From positions 42,498 to 106,497 of the forward strand of contig PCDI01000017.1 in NCBI GenBank assembly GCA_002778195.1: a DNA stretch of 64,000 bases, given 5' to 3'. How positions within the stretch are numbered: the stretch's first letter is position 1; every line of letters begins with the position of its first letter. Of this stretch, positions 13,267-24,815 are shown in pieces. This stretch comes from Raffaelea ambrosiae. Lineage: Eukaryota; Ascomycota; Sordariomycetes; Ophiostomatales; Ophiostomataceae. The position numbers and the translations under genes are program-made. The notes beneath the pieces are model-generated. The model had not been told where the DNA came from. It saw nothing but the letters and a program-made list of their open reading frames with translations, and did no database searches.

Positions 13267-13743
13267 GCTCTCCCGCTCGCTCACCGTCTCTTTTGCGTGG
13301 GTGTTGTAGTGTGCAGGGATGGGGAGGGAACATAGGGCTAAGGGGAAGTCATGTCCTTCTTCCTTCCCTCGGCTCAGTAAAAATAACAACAAAGAAAATA
13401 TATTGATTCCGACCTTGCAAAAGGATCAAACTCTTCTCCTTGACTCGTTTTTGCGAACGTTCCTTGATTTGTACCCAATCTCTGATCTTGGTCTCATCCC
13501 TTTCATCGCCCGAATTTCGTCATTCTCTCCATTTGTTTCCCCGATCGTGAATGCATCTTCGTCTCATTGACCTCATCCTCCATCGTTGTCATCGGTAGTC
13601 TCCCCCCTACTATCTTGGTTCTCGTCTTTATTTCGTTCGGTGCTTCCCACCGACGATCCGTTGACAGAGCCCGTCTGTGTGCACACAATCGATGATACAT
13701 GTCTCTTGTTCCTTTTGGAACCATTGATGGTCCCGTCCACAAA

Positions 13744-14751
13744 ATGCCCGACTACTACTACTACCATCGTAACCCGTCCCAGGGCTTCACCGAGCGCAGC
13801 CTCCGCTTCTGCCGCAAGCTGCACCAGGGCCACAACCATACGGCCAAGCTCGGGGCCGCCATGCTGGCCGTCTCGACCATGATGCTCATCCGCAAGACCA
13901 TGGACAAGCGCCGCGAGCGGTCGCGCTCCCGCTCGTATGCGGCACAACACAACCAACACCTGCGCGACGGCTGGTCAGTGCACCACCACCACCGCCACCA
14001 CGAGGGGGGCACGACAGCGCAAGGGCACGGCGGACGTCGAAGCTACTACGACTCGGAGCCGTCGTCGTCGGCCTCGTCTTTGTACTCGCAGCACCACCGG
14101 AAACGATCTCGAAGTCGACGCCGACACCGCCATGACGACTCGGAGGACGACTCGGAGGACGACGACGACGGCAACGACGACAACAACAACGACGACGACG
14201 ACGACGACGACGACGGCCGGGCTTCCCATCGCAGCTCCTCGCGACACCGCCGTCATCGCAGCCGCAGCCGCAGCCACCGAAACCCACGCCGCCGCCGCTC
14301 GGTGCGGTTCTCCGACGTCTCTGTCAACGACGCCGAGGGGGGCCGCCACGCAGACAGCGACGACAGCGAGGCCAACAGCGACGACTCGGACTACGACGAC
14401 CACGGCGACCACGACGACCGCGGCCGGCCGTCTCGGTCTCGGTCTCGGCGGCGTCGCAATAGCAGCAGAAGCAGCGGCGGCGGCCGGCACCGACGACACC
14501 GCAGCCACAGCCGGTACGACTGGGACGACACGGACGATTCGCGCAGCCGCAGCCACCATCGGCGTTACCCGAGCCGCGGCTGGGATGACAGGAGTGACTA
14601 TGACCGGGATCGGGACCACAGGGATTCCAGCCTGAGCCCAGAGATTGGGGAGATCCCCCGGCCGCCGCCTTCGTATCACGGCGTACGAGACATACCGATC
14701 ATGAGCGGTGGTCTGCATCTGGACAACCAGAATGGCGGCGGGACGGCGTGA
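13744..14751 (+). CDS. Hypothetical Arg/Ser- and Asp-rich protein
   Basis: Single-exon frame of 335 residues. I chose the ATG at 13744 (MPDYYYYHRN...) rather than the in-frame ATG 45 bp upstream because the dense, non-repetitive part starts there. Residues 1-60 form the only complex segment: a Tyr-rich start, a basic helix-like part and a short hydrophobic stretch (AAMLAVSTMML) followed by KTMDKRRER. The rest alternates Arg/Ser dipeptides, His/Arg runs and Asp runs encoded by a GAC repeat at about 14145-14217. RS-like composition is typical of RNA-binding or splicing-associated proteins, but no RRM or other fold is visible, so the function is unknown. The gene converges on CDC73. The low-complexity frame makes gene status likely rather than certain. 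Confidence 0.6.
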   Translation: MPDYYYYHRNPSQGFTERSLRFCRKLHQGHNHTAKLGAAMLAVSTMMLIRKTMDKRRERSRSRSYAAQHNQHLRDGWSVHHHHRHHEGGTTAQGHGGRRSYYDSEPSSSASSLYSQHHRKRSRSRRRHRHDDSEDDSEDDDDGNDDNNNDDDDDDDDGRASHRSSSRHRRHRSRSRSHRNPRRRRSVRFSDVSVNDAEGGRHADSDDSEANSDDSDYDDHGDHDDRGRPSRSRSRRRRNSSRSSGGGRHRRHRSHSRYDWDDTDDSRSRSHHRRYPSRGWDDRSDYDRDRDHRDSSLSPEIGEIPRPPPSYHGVRDIPIMSGGLHLDNQNGGGTA

Positions 14752-15491
14752 AAAAGAGCGTGGAAATAAAACCAAACAAAATCACAAAAAAAGACCAAAA
14801 AGACTGAAAAGACTGAAAAGGTCAAAAACAAAGAAATCGATACGAGAAAAAGCGCCAATCTCAAGTCTGACAAGACGTCAAAAACAGAGGGGCTTGATGA
14901 TGGCCATGCTTGAACATCGAGAGGAGATGCAGCGGAGAAGTTTACGATATATGACTTGCTTTATTCCATTACGACTTGCACACAATTACTGTTTGAATGA
15001 CCTTGTTTTGCATGTCTATGTAATCTATCTACATCTGTTTGGTTCTTCATATTTCGGTCCTCGTCTAATCGCGTTGATATTTCGGGTATTGTCTTTCTTT
15101 TGCTCCTATTCTTTCCCCCTCAGCTCTCCTTTCCTTTCTTCCACCATCCACCCTTTCCTTTCATTTCGCTTGGCGCCTTTCAGTCTGTTCTCTTCCCGTG
15201 CTGTTTCAGTATTCCATCCACCGGGTTCTGTCCTCTTCATCACTTCAATAACAACCTCGTCATCAGAGTCCCCTGGAGACTTGAATATGTCCACCGGAAT
15301 CCCACTGTCTGTTTGTAGTAGCAAGCCCTTTTTTCTTTTTTGATCAAAATACAGCTAATAAAACATTGCAAACAAAACAAAACACAGAAAGAAACCAGAT
15401 TTGCCAAGACTCCATGTCCTTTCTTGCTTTCTCTTGATCCTCGAATATACTCGCTTTGTAGTGTCATCTCAGCCCCCCCCTCACACTCGTA
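14752..15491. other. Convergent intergenic region
   Basis: This holds the 3' regions of the RS-rich gene (plus) and CDC73 (minus). The DNA is AT-richer and has A-rich and T-rich tracts suited to 3' end formation. I see no gene. Confidence 0.6.
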
Positions 15492-16898
15492 CTACACCAG
15501 GGTCGCTCCCGAATCCCGCTTCCATCCCTTTTGCCGCATGTTCGTCTCGATCGCCTTCCAGATCGTCTCCGCCACCTCGCGGTCCCGCCACCGGTTCGTG
15601 TCCGCGCCCGGCACCGCCGGATCCCGCCACTTCTCAATGTTGCACGACAGCACCCGGTGGCCCCAGTCGCGCACGCCCGTCGGCAGCGGCTCGCCCTTCC
15701 ACCCGAGATACACGCCCTGCACGTGCTTGAACAGGTCCGACGGGTTGCTCCACTTGTAGCTCTTGAACTGCCACGCCTGGCCCGTCGTGAACACGGCCAC
15801 CACCCGGTTCCAGTACTCGGGCTTGAAGTGCTCGGGGCCCTCCACCAGGATGAACCGCAGCGGCCGGTTCGGGTCAATGTCCTTCATCGTCCGCGTCAGG
15901 TGCAGCATCGTCGCCGTCGAGCTGTTGTCCGCCGGCACGTACCGCCCGGACTCCAGAAACGATTTGATGTTGGACATGCGCAGCAGGCTGGTCGCCGACG
16001 GCGACAGCAGGATGATCGGATCCGGCCGCCGCGCGGGCGCGCCGCTGCCCGACTTGGGATTCAGGGGAAGCTTCTTGCTTCCGCCGTTCTCGGCCGCAGC
16101 GGCCACAGCAGCGGCGGCGGCGGCACCGCCGCCGCCGGACGCACCACTGCCTCCGCCCTTCTTCGACAGCAGCGGCCCCGCCAGCTTGCGCACATGCGAA
16201 AAGTCGGTCGGCTTGATGCCCCGCAGCACCGTGTTGTGGTCGCCCATCCGGCGCTCGCCGCTGTAGATGACGGCCAGCCGCGGGTCCAGCGTGCCGCGGC
16301 CCGTCCGCGACGCCGTCAGCAGAGCAGCCGCCGACGAGCCGCCCGCCCGCCCTCCCGCTGCGCCACCGCCGGCACCGCCGCCGGCCTTCAGGGCGCCGCC
16401 CACACCGCCGCCCGCGCCACCTAGTCCGCCTGCTCCCCCTCCTCCTCCCGCTCCCGCGGCGCCGCCGGCGCCGCCCGGGGCCGCGCGGATGTACTCGCTC
16501 TCCTCGCTGGCGCCCTCGAGCCAGGTGATCAGGTCGAGACGCTCGACAAAGGCAAACTTGTGCACGGTGGCCGACGACCCGGCGGCGGCGAGCTCTTCGT
16601 TGAGGCGCGTGGCGGCGGCGTTGTACTCGGGGATGGCGACCTCGCGGTTGAGCCAGGCAAAGTAGATGGAGCGCAGGTCCACGGCCGCATCGTGCGACTG
16701 GAAGCGCGTCGGCGCATCGACGGGGAGGGCGATGCTGCGCTGGTGGGCGGGGGGCGGCCCGGCGGCGAACTGGAGAAAGTGTGCTTGCGGCAGGGGCGTC
16801 TCGGGCGCGTCCGCAGCGTCTGTGAGGGTGGGCACGACGGGCGTGCCGGCGGCGATGGCCTGCCGCAGGAAGAGCAGAGGATCGGCGGCGTCTGCCAT
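15492..16898 (-). CDS. CDC73: Cdc73, Paf1 complex subunit (parafibromin family)
   Basis: Intronless frame of 468 residues. Cdc73 is a nuclear subunit of the Paf1 complex, which travels with RNA polymerase II and supports elongation and co-transcriptional histone modification. The N-terminal part (1 to about 140) carries the family pattern MADAADPLLFLRQAI and later FAFVERLDLITWLEG. A Gly/Ala-rich linker (about 140-200) and a second Ala/Gly stretch follow. The last 170 residues form the conserved Ras-like C-terminal domain, with PIILLSPSATSLLRMSNIK, FILVEGPEHFKPEYWNRVV and FKHVQGVYLGWKGE. The ATG at 16898 is preferred over one 83 codons upstream because the intervening residues are Ser/Leu repeats translated from a GA-repeat leader. 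The Gly/Ala linker is longer than in yeast. Identification is firm. Confidence 0.93.
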   Translation of the reverse strand: MADAADPLLFLRQAIAAGTPVVPTLTDAADAPETPLPQAHFLQFAAGPPPAHQRSIALPVDAPTRFQSHDAAVDLRSIYFAWLNREVAIPEYNAAATRLNEELAAAGSSATVHKFAFVERLDLITWLEGASEESEYIRAAPGGAGGAAGAGGGGGAGGLGGAGGGVGGALKAGGGAGGGAAGGRAGGSSAAALLTASRTGRGTLDPRLAVIYSGERRMGDHNTVLRGIKPTDFSHVRKLAGPLLSKKGGGSGASGGGGAAAAAAVAAAAENGGSKKLPLNPKSGSGAPARRPDPIILLSPSATSLLRMSNIKSFLESGRYVPADNSSTATMLHLTRTMKDIDPNRPLRFILVEGPEHFKPEYWNRVVAVFTTGQAWQFKSYKWSNPSDLFKHVQGVYLGWKGEPLPTGVRDWGHRVLSCNIEKWRDPAVPGADTNRWRDREVAETIWKAIETNMRQKGWKRDSGATLV

Positions 16899-17105
16899 GG
16901 TTGGTTGGTCTGTCGTGTCGGAAGAAGAAGACGAAGAAGAGGGAGGAACTAGGATAGGATAGAAAAGGAGGTCGAGGTGGTCGAGGTTGTCGGAAGAAAG
17001 AAAAGTGAAGAGAGGGCGCGTGAGGAGGTTGCCAAGAGGGAGCTGTCGCGAAAAGAAAGAAGCGGAAGGAAGAGGAGGCGGCCCGCAGGCCTGGATGTGT
17101 GCGCT

Positions 17106-17144
<39 letters not shown>

Positions 17145-17686
17145 CAAACGGCGTCGGAAAGATCGTAAATGATTGCTTTCTGGTTGCTGCGAAGATTGAT
17201 TCGTCCGTGTCGGTGGCGCTTGGGGGGGGGGGGGAGAAGGCGGGCGCAGTTCGAGAAGGTGAGCTTGCTGTTGAGGGAGGTTGAAAAAACGACCGTTCTC
17301 TCAGTTGCCAGTATCGATAAAAAAAGGCGGGTCTGAGGAGACCCACTTTTCTGTTCGGCCTCACAGACCCAGGGCCACAACACGGGCGCGCTCAAAAGGA
17401 CGAGACTCTTTACTCTGTACGTACGGTGTAGTTGTATTTTTCAAGAGGATTGTTGCATTGAAGACACGACACGAGAGATCATGCAATATGAAGAATTCCA
17501 ACATACAATGCGTCATTGCAACCCGGCCGATTTGTCGGGCCTTTTGCTCCCAGACTCTGCGAAACTATTCAGAATTCAAAGCACTTTTATTTTCATGGAC
17601 TCCCCCATTTGAACGCCTATCATAAATAAACAGAAAACAAAAGCCCCTGTAGCGAAGGAAAGAGATATACCCCCCCCTGGAAATGC
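16899..17686. other. CDC73 upstream region and bystin 3' region
   Basis: The CDC73 promoter and leader lie here (minus direction), with a purine-pyrimidine-skewed leader, a GA microsatellite and a run of 13 G near 17221. The bystin 3' end adjoins at 17687. No gene is seen. Confidence 0.6.
17106..17143. repeat. GA dinucleotide microsatellite
   Basis: About 17 GA units lie 210 bp upstream of the CDC73 start, so CT in the sense of that gene. CT tracts near start sites are common in fungal promoters. Confidence 0.85.
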
Positions 17687-19251
17687 TCATGCATCAATCA
17701 GCATTGTGTCGTCGCCGTCCCAGCCAACCTCCGCTTGTGCTGCCACGCCACGGTTGCGGCCTGCCAGCAGTTCCCGGCGGATCTCGGGGCCCATGCTATG
17801 ATGGTCGTGCTTCAGCAGCAGGTCCAAGAGCATTTCGCGCTGGTCTTCCGTGATGGAGTCGTGGTAGCGCTGAGAAAAGACTAGGAAGCTCTGGTGCCAC
17901 GTCACAGGCATGGTGTCGGACGTGCGGGCACGCAGGAAATGCATCACCAAGGAGTCAATAACCTAAATAGCTTGTTAGAATACGCCGAAGAGAGAGAGAG
18001 CGGAGAGAAGGTCAGAATACTCACCTGGTAGGGAAGGGCATAGCGCTTGTCGAGCAGCGCCTTGATGAAGACGCTGATGGGCGACTGTTCCTGGGCGTTG
18101 GGCGACATGTCGGCCGCCAGGTCGCAGAGGCCCTTGAGGGCGGCGCTGGAGTGCAGCACGGGAATGGTCGTGCGCACCAGCGCGGCGCTGACAATCTCGG
18201 CCTCGCGCAGAGTCGTGTTGCCCGAGAGCACGAGCGGGAACAGGAAGCCCTTGAAAAAGGCAGCCGGCCGGAAGAGGCTTTTCTTGAGGGCCGCAAACAG
18301 GTGGAAGTTGAGCTTCTTGTTCTCGCGGATGTCGTCGCGCACGTGGTCCAGGATGACCATCTCCAGGAAGCGCGTGCCCACGTCGGCCTTGGCGCTGATG
18401 AAGATCTTGGTCATCTCGTAGCAGGCGTTGGGCGTCCACGTCTCCGGCGCGGCAATCTCAACCAGCGTCTCCCAGTCGGGCACCGACGGCAGCACCTTGA
18501 GCGGCTTGGGCAGCTTGCCCGTTTTCCACCGCGCCAGCAGCTGCCCGCAGCGCGCATACGTCTCCACGACGCGCGGGTCCAGCTCTCTCTCGGGCTCGTT
18601 GTCGTTGTTGTTGTTGTCGTCCGCCATGAGAAAGCTGCCGCTGCTGCCGGCCTCGTGCTCGGCAATCTTGGCCAGGATGATGTCGGCCAGGTTGCGGGAG
18701 CCTGGCGGCACAGAAGAAGAGGCCTCCGCCTCCATCTCCGTTCCCTTCTCCTCCGCGTCCTTGCCTTTCCGGCCAGAAATGTCCAGACGCAGCCCGTTCT
18801 TTAGTATTGGGTCGTCCTCCATCTCGTTGTGGTTCCATTTCGCAAAGGTGGCCAGGTCGGTGGGGTCAACGGCGTCTTTCTCCGCACCGGCATCCCCACC
18901 CGAGGCCGCATCGTTCTCGTCGTCATCGTCTGACCACGTACCGTCCTGGCCCTCCTCGTCGTCGGGTTGTTCGTCCACGTCCGTGAACCGCGAGCCAAGG
19001 CTGAAGGCGTCGGCTTGCTTCTTCTGCTTGGCCGAGGCTGCTTGGTCGTCGTCTTCGGTCGCAAGTTCGCGGCTGAAGTCCAGAATCTGCTTCGTGGCTC
19101 GTGCGTCGACATAGTGCTCTTCCTCCTTGTCGTCGCCGGCCTTCCGTTTCGGCGCTTTTTGCCGCAGCAGGCCGCGAGCAAGAAGGTCTTCGTCGAGGGG
19201 ATTGTGCCGCCGTGCCTGGCGCACCGTTCCGGGCGACACAGCCTTCGGCAT
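17687..19251 (-). CDS. ENP1: Bystin / Enp1, 40S ribosome biogenesis factor
   Basis: Two exons, 19251-18025 and 17962-17687, joined in phase 0 across a 62 bp intron (GTGAGT...TTTAG), giving 500 residues. Enp1/bystin is an essential pre-40S factor acting in nucleolus and cytoplasm. The N-terminal half is charged and low in complexity (KRKAGDDKEEEHY, acidic stretches at about 90-150). It includes the family segment starting MPKAVSPGTVRQARRHNPLDEDL. The C-terminal half is the bystin domain, with LAKWKTGK-like (LARWKTGKLPKPLKVLP), WTPNACYEMTKIF, NKKLNFHLFAALKKSLFRPAAFFKG and, in exon 2, MPVTWHQSFLVFSQRY. Length agrees with the family. It is transcribed away from HGH1 with 439 bp between the starts. 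Confidence 0.95.
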
Positions 19252-19690
19252 GTTTGTGTGTCGATTGCTGGTCGAGTATAGGTAGTTTGTTGCTGTTCTT
19301 GCGGAGTGTTACCTGGTGGCGAGAGGCTGCGTTCTTCCCGTTTGCAAGCGGTCCAAGAATTTTCTCTCTAGTTGCAGGCGAATTGTCGGTGATGTGCGAT
19401 ATTCACACTGAAAAAAAAAATAAAAAAAGCATACCAAAAAAAAAAAAGTGCGATAAGATAAGAAAACCCCGCCACAACCAACGCCACAGGTTAGCACCAA
19501 CAGCCCCGCCTAGTAAAAGTCTGTCACAGCGTGCGAATAGCGTCATGGTTCACTCATTCAAGCCGACTTTCATATCAGCACCAGAAGAGTCTCATATCTG
19601 GCTTTTGTACAATACAGGCACATATTTGAATAAGTACACAGTATTGAGAAGGCCTCACATTATAGCACCCGCCATTATCTTTTCTTCACA
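19252..19690. promoter_or_regulatory. Divergent promoter between bystin and HGH1
   Basis: The starts of two translation-related genes face away from each other over 439 bp. The segment holds two A-rich tracts (about 19408-19448). I recognise no well-defined operator. Shared regulation as ribosome-biogenesis genes is an inference from orientation only. Confidence 0.55.
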
Positions 19691-21239
19691 ATGCCGACAG
19701 AGTTGGAGGAGGTACGTGCAGTTCTGTCTTATATAGAACCGACCCAGAAAGGACACATATTTTCACTTACAAATTCCAAGAGGCATACTAACATGAGACG
19801 CAGCTTGTGGGCTTCATAATAAACCCAAACCCTCAAATTCGGCTTCTGGCCGTCGAGAACCTGGTGCCATATTCATTATCAGAGCCGTCTATATTCAAGA
19901 CGAACAACCTCCAGCCGATCAAGAACCTCAAGATCTTACTTGCCGGTCATTCAGTGAGAGCCTTAACCGATTCGGACATTGTTTAGACAGAATTCGGAAG
20001 GGCTTTGCTGACTCTTTGACAGAAAATTGCCGAACATGCCTTAACCATTCTCATCAACCTGTCAGGGGACGCGGATGTGCTGCAAAACCTGGCTACAGAT
20101 GACAAATACCTCGGCCTGTTATTCTCTCGCATTACGGTATGTATCTCTGATTTTCAAAACTTGTGTTGGGATGATCGGACTTGCTTGTTCTTGACCACGT
20201 TTCTCCGTGGATGATGTCGACAATGTATCCACCCTCCTGCAGTGGCCTCGGTCTTAGATGAAGCGCAGATAGAGACGTTGTTGCATGTATGATGGAGAGC
20301 ATGCAACATGGAAAAGGCTGCGTCATGATGGCAAGGAGATTGTCAGAGCAAGGGCGTTTCTGAAAATAGGGACACTCAACATGTCATCTTCGTTTGCTTT
20401 CCTTGCCACTGAAGCTAACGACCACCATCCCCCAGGACCCGTCTGAACCCAACGCCAACCTCCTCACTATGCTGCTGGCCAATCTGTCCAAGTGGGACGG
20501 TCTCGTGCGCATACTCGAGCAAAAACAAAAGGCCCCAGAGCCGCTCGGCTCCGAGGACAGGCTCATCAGCCAGCTCGTCGACCTGTTCGTCAAGGGCTCC
20601 GACGGCTCGTACAACAAGCACGCCGACTACAACTACCTGTCGTACGTGTTTGCGGACCTGGCCAAGCACGAGGCGATGCGGCGCTACCTCGTCGAGCGCC
20701 AGGACTACGACGGCGTGATTCCCATCACCAAGCTCAAGGTCTTTACGGAGCACGCGTCCGACATCCGCCGCAAGGGCGTGGCCAGCACGCTCAAGAACGT
20801 GGCGTTCGACGTGCCCACACACCCGTCGTTCTTCTCCGAGGACGAGATCGACATCCTGCCCTACCTGCTGCTGCCGCTGGCCGGCAGCGAATCCTACGAC
20901 GAGGATGAGATGCTCGACATGCTCCCCGACCTGCAGCTGCTGCCGCCCGACAAGCAGCGCGACCCGGACCCGACCATCCTCCAGACCCACGTCGAGACGC
21001 TGACGCTGCTCACAACCACACGCCCGGGTCGCGACCGCCTGCGGGCGATCCAGGTGTACCCTCTGATCCGGGAAACGCACTTGCGCGTGGAGGACGAGGG
21101 CGTTCGCGATGCCTGCGACCGTCTGGTGCAAGTTCTCATGCGCGACGAAGAAGGCGAGGAGAAGGGGCCGGCGGGCGCTCAGCCACCACGGGTTGTCGAG
21201 ATCGAGGAGGACGAGGAGGAGCAGATCATTGAGGTATAA
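19691..21239 (+). CDS. HGH1: Hgh1 / FAM203 family protein
   Basis: Four exons: 19691-19711, 19804-19953, 20023-20136 and 20436-21239. All junctions are phase 0 and give 362 residues. Intron 1 has a TACTAAC branch site at about 19785 and intron 3 is unusually long (299 bp). Hgh1 is a cytosolic armadillo/HEAT-like protein that works with the chaperonin TRiC in folding of elongation factor 2 (knowledge of the family). Visible signatures are IRLLAVENLVPYS, LTILINLSGDADVLQNLA, LLTMLLANLSKWDGL, KHADYNYLSYVFADLAK, IRRKGVASTLKNVAFD and DIDILPYLLLPLAG-like text (EIDILPYLLLPLAGSE). The C-terminus is an acidic tail after residue 330. Length and order fit DUF383/DUF384 proteins. The very short first exon could be missed by automated annotation. 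Confidence 0.93.
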
Positions 21240-22264
21240 GGGCTCAAAAAAAAAAAAAAAAAAAAGGGAGAGAAATGTAACAACACCAAGAGAATCAAAA
21301 CAAGGTTCAGAGCCGCAAGCAGCCAGATTTTAGAGTCATCGCCACAACTGGCAAGATGGGGGAAGAGCGTCATACTGGGGGAGCAGCGTCCGTACCGCCC
21401 CTGGGCTCCGAGAGACAGTTGCACAAGAGAGTGTGCGAAGAACCGTAACGAGGTATTGTGACACTTCCCTACTCGGCTCGGGCTCGGAGCAACACCGATG
21501 CTGTATATGGCATGGGTGTTCTTGCATTACTTCTGGGTGCCACCCATTGGCCAGGCAGGCGGAAATGAGACCACCTGGTCCCAAAATGGGTGATCCCAAA
21601 TGGTAGTACACCGTGCTGTGGGGGAGGAGAAAGAACCAATAATGACCCGTTCTTGATGCGCCCGCTGGCCATGCATGCCGATCACACCAGTATATATGCC
21701 TTCAAAGGCAGTGCTGTAGACTAATACACTGGAGAGGGCATCTACATAGTATCTACCATGAGAGTGGGTGGCTGTGGAGAGTCTGGCTCGGGCGCACGGT
21801 TGGCACGATTCCCAGCACCTGGGTAGGGCAGCCAGCAACTTATCCACCCACCATGCATATACTCTGCAGAAGAGACCGAGAAAGATGTAGAGAAATGATG
21901 ATAAGAGGCAAAGAGGAAAATTTGATACCACAACTTCTCCCGCAAGGGACTTACACAGCCATCACCGGATCTTGGATTTTACGCGCTTGGTGCCTGTTTT
22001 GTATATACAACTACTGCCCGGGCATCGGCTGACGGAAAGAGAAAATTAAAAATTGAAAATCGCGGGACTATGCACACGAGACTCATATGCCTCATAGCAG
22101 TAGGGCGGTTTGTTGGTCGACATTAAACGAGTAGATGCTCTCCAGAACACCGAGCACGGGGAGGGGTGTAGATTAGATTCCATGCATGAAAGAGCGGCAG
22201 GATCCACCAAAGAAGAGCAGGAAAAAATAGCAGACAAGAAGTCTTCCAAAAGATAATAATCTCC

Positions 22265-22291
22265 GGGGGGGGGGGGGGGGGGGGGGGGGGG
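22265..22291. repeat. G homopolymer, 27 bp
   Basis: An uninterrupted run of 27 G. It could form a quadruplex, and its length is likely unreliable. Confidence 0.85.
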
Positions 22292-24814
22292 TCCTCATTG
22301 TTCGCTCTTTCTTGCTCGTCTTAAGCGGTGTATGATAGTCTGGCAACCAAGACCGACGGACTTTCCGATAGGGGATATCTGAATGTGAATGAATAGAACC
22401 GGAAGGGTTTGATAAATAGATGGTCTGGACGCGCCAGCCAGAAGACGAATGTCCAAATCAGCAGGGGCAAATAAAAAGTGAGAAAGAAGTAGAAAGGCCA
22501 GGTGGTAAAAAAAAAAAAAAAAAGGTCACCCCAAATACTCTGTTTGCCAAGATTCATTGTGGTCGAGTCGTATCGTCAGGTGCGCTGGGAGAAACGGTAT
22601 GTCAATCTCCCTCCCTCACGTTGGCGCACCCCCTTTCCCATTCCCCATTTCTCGTTGCCTCTCTCGGGGCCTGGCCAGACCAGGTCGTCCGGATTTGGCA
22701 TATACACCGTAGGGTTTTTTTTTTCGATGAGTGGCAAAATAGCCAGCAGCTCGATACTACGAAAGTTGCGACTGTATGCCGCCATGCGGGCAGAACATGC
22801 CTGCCAAGCGATACAACTGCCTGCCAACGCGACCGCGGAGGAAACAAGACTTCCTGTCCAAGACTTCCAAGACTCAAATAAGCCTTCACCAAGACCAGCC
22901 AAGCATAGCAAGAGTTCACATCCCGTAAAACCAAGATGGGTAGGGCAGACAGGCCGTTGGCGGGCTGATCCAGGGAGATATTCGGGAATGGGGTGGGGGG
23001 TCGTTGGACTACCTGGGAAAATCTGGAGGTGGTCGGGCGCCCGGCAGCGCTGGCAAGTCTTGGAGGTCTTGGTGGTCCTGGGCAGACAGAAAAAGAATGC
23101 ATGAGACGAAGAGGGGGTGGGACAGGCCTTTGGTGGCTTGGCAAGAAACAAGTTCCCAGAGGTAAGGCGGCACTGAGGAAGGCAAGCAAACACATACGAG
23201 ATAGCCAATAGAGAAAGACAAGGAAGAAAAGGGTGCTCTGAGAAAAGCACACCGAGGGCGAGACGAGGTCTCTTGCACACTCAGACGCACGCTCCCCATC
23301 TCTGATCTCTCCATAAGAGACGTCTTTTTTTGGTCCTTGTCTTGTGGTCGTCTGACGATTATGGGAAGAATGGGCGGAACCGGGAAAAGAGAAAAAAGAG
23401 GAATAATAGACCCTCTCGGATTCGGCCAGACCTAGGCGTCGGTCTCCGTCAAAGGAAAGCGAAATACGCGAGCATCCACGTATTCCATCATCCCAACATA
23501 TGAAAAAAAAATGAAGAAAAACATTGAAGGGTTGCAATTTTCTATCTCCGCTCTCGTGGCGTCAGCCGACGAGGGCGAAAGAGGGCCATGACGGCTCCTT
23601 TTGTATTGCCAAGACCAGAGCCAAGGCGCCTGATGACGACCGAAGACGAAGCTGCCATGGTGCAAGCCGGGCCAGTGAAAGCCGGCTGCCGGCAGCTCGT
23701 GGCGGATTGGCCGGCTGTGGTTGGTCAGACATATGGCGGGGGACGAGCCTGAGGGGGCAAGCTTGCGGGACTGCGTAAAGGAAAGCGAAAAAAAAAAGAA
23801 TAGGTGGGGAGCTATGAAGGCACAACTGGAGACGCAACTCTGGAGACCACGAGAGACAGACAGTTGCCCACCGAGGCCAGGGCAGGAGCCGCTGGGGCAG
23901 GCGCTAGAACAGCGTCTAGAAAAACTCAAATGTGGAAGGGTCACTGGAGGGGCCCAGCATACTGTATGAATCGGAAGGCTAGCAAGATATGGGCCGTCTT
24001 CTGGGCCGTCATTCGTGATAAGTCGCATGTCCACCCACAACGGGACCAGGTTTGCCTGTTCTCGAGCCAGAATGGGTGCCGGCAAGGGGGAAACGCGGCA
24101 CCGAATCTCCATTTGGGAGACTCATGCGAGGAGGCGATGTACTATGTAGACGAATGCAGAAAAGTGATGGGAACAGCAGAAAAACATAACAGACAAAGCA
24201 AAAATAGCAAAATAGCACGGAAATACGCCCAAACGAAACGCCACAGGCAAATGGAAACACGACGCTCCAAAAAAGGGGAGACTGCTCCAGAACGGATCTC
24301 GCTAGCACGTTTGGACGTGGAGGAACGAGCCCATGCCTGCGACGCTGATTTGCTCCCTGGTCCTGGTCAAGCCCAACTGGCAATTCCTTCTAATGGCGCT
24401 GGCTCTGCGACGAGATGAGGTCGTTCTTGCGTCAAACGGTGTGGGTGGGGCTCTGACAAGGTTGAGCGGAGGAAGGCTGAAGGCCCCAGATTGGCCAATC
24501 AGGGCTCGCCAATCCAGAACGTGCCTGGCCTTGCGGCAGCGATTCGTAGGGACAGCCGCAGGTGCGGATGGCCCGTGCTCGATGGCAATCTCACCAAAGC
24601 TAAGACGGGCCATTAGTCGAGCACTCTGATTGGCTGCGTTGACTCCAGCTGTCAATACTGACCCTTTACGAGAGGACAGACGGGACTTGACCACAGGATG
24701 AAGGAGACAGGATGGGTTTGCAGGAAAGAACGAGACGCCTGCCTTCCTCTTTCAGGGAACACCACAGTACGGTGAATCCAGAAAGACACACGCCCCAATC
24801 TATCCCCCCCCCCC

Positions 24815-24815
24815 N
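24815..24815. other. Unresolved base at end of a C run
   Basis: A single N lies directly after 11 C. The situation mirrors the N at 8526. Confidence 0.9.

Larger units (their letters stand above)
1..13743. other. Gene-poor region, no gene supported
   Basis: I find no convincing coding sequence here. Every open frame is short or of extremely biased composition, none shows a recognisable family motif, and overlapping frames on both strands are open over the same segments. The DNA is less GC-rich than the gene blocks and full of homopolymer A, T, C and G runs, microsatellites and short minisatellites (listed separately), plus one unresolved base at 8526 and a 65-base gap at 12730-12794. The last part, about 13300-13743, probably contains promoter and 5' leader of the gene starting at 13744. 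Small or fast-evolving genes and non-coding RNAs could be hidden here and cannot be excluded. Confidence 0.6.

Noticed and set aside
13975..14775. Minus-strand open frame of 266 codons, Val/Ala repeats
   Set aside because: Antisense of the Asp/Arg-rich gene at 13744, produced by the GAC repeat.
16899..17147. Upstream extension of Cdc73 by 83 codons
   Set aside because: The text is Ser/Leu repeats from the GA microsatellite and a leader. The family N-terminus begins at the ATG at 16898.
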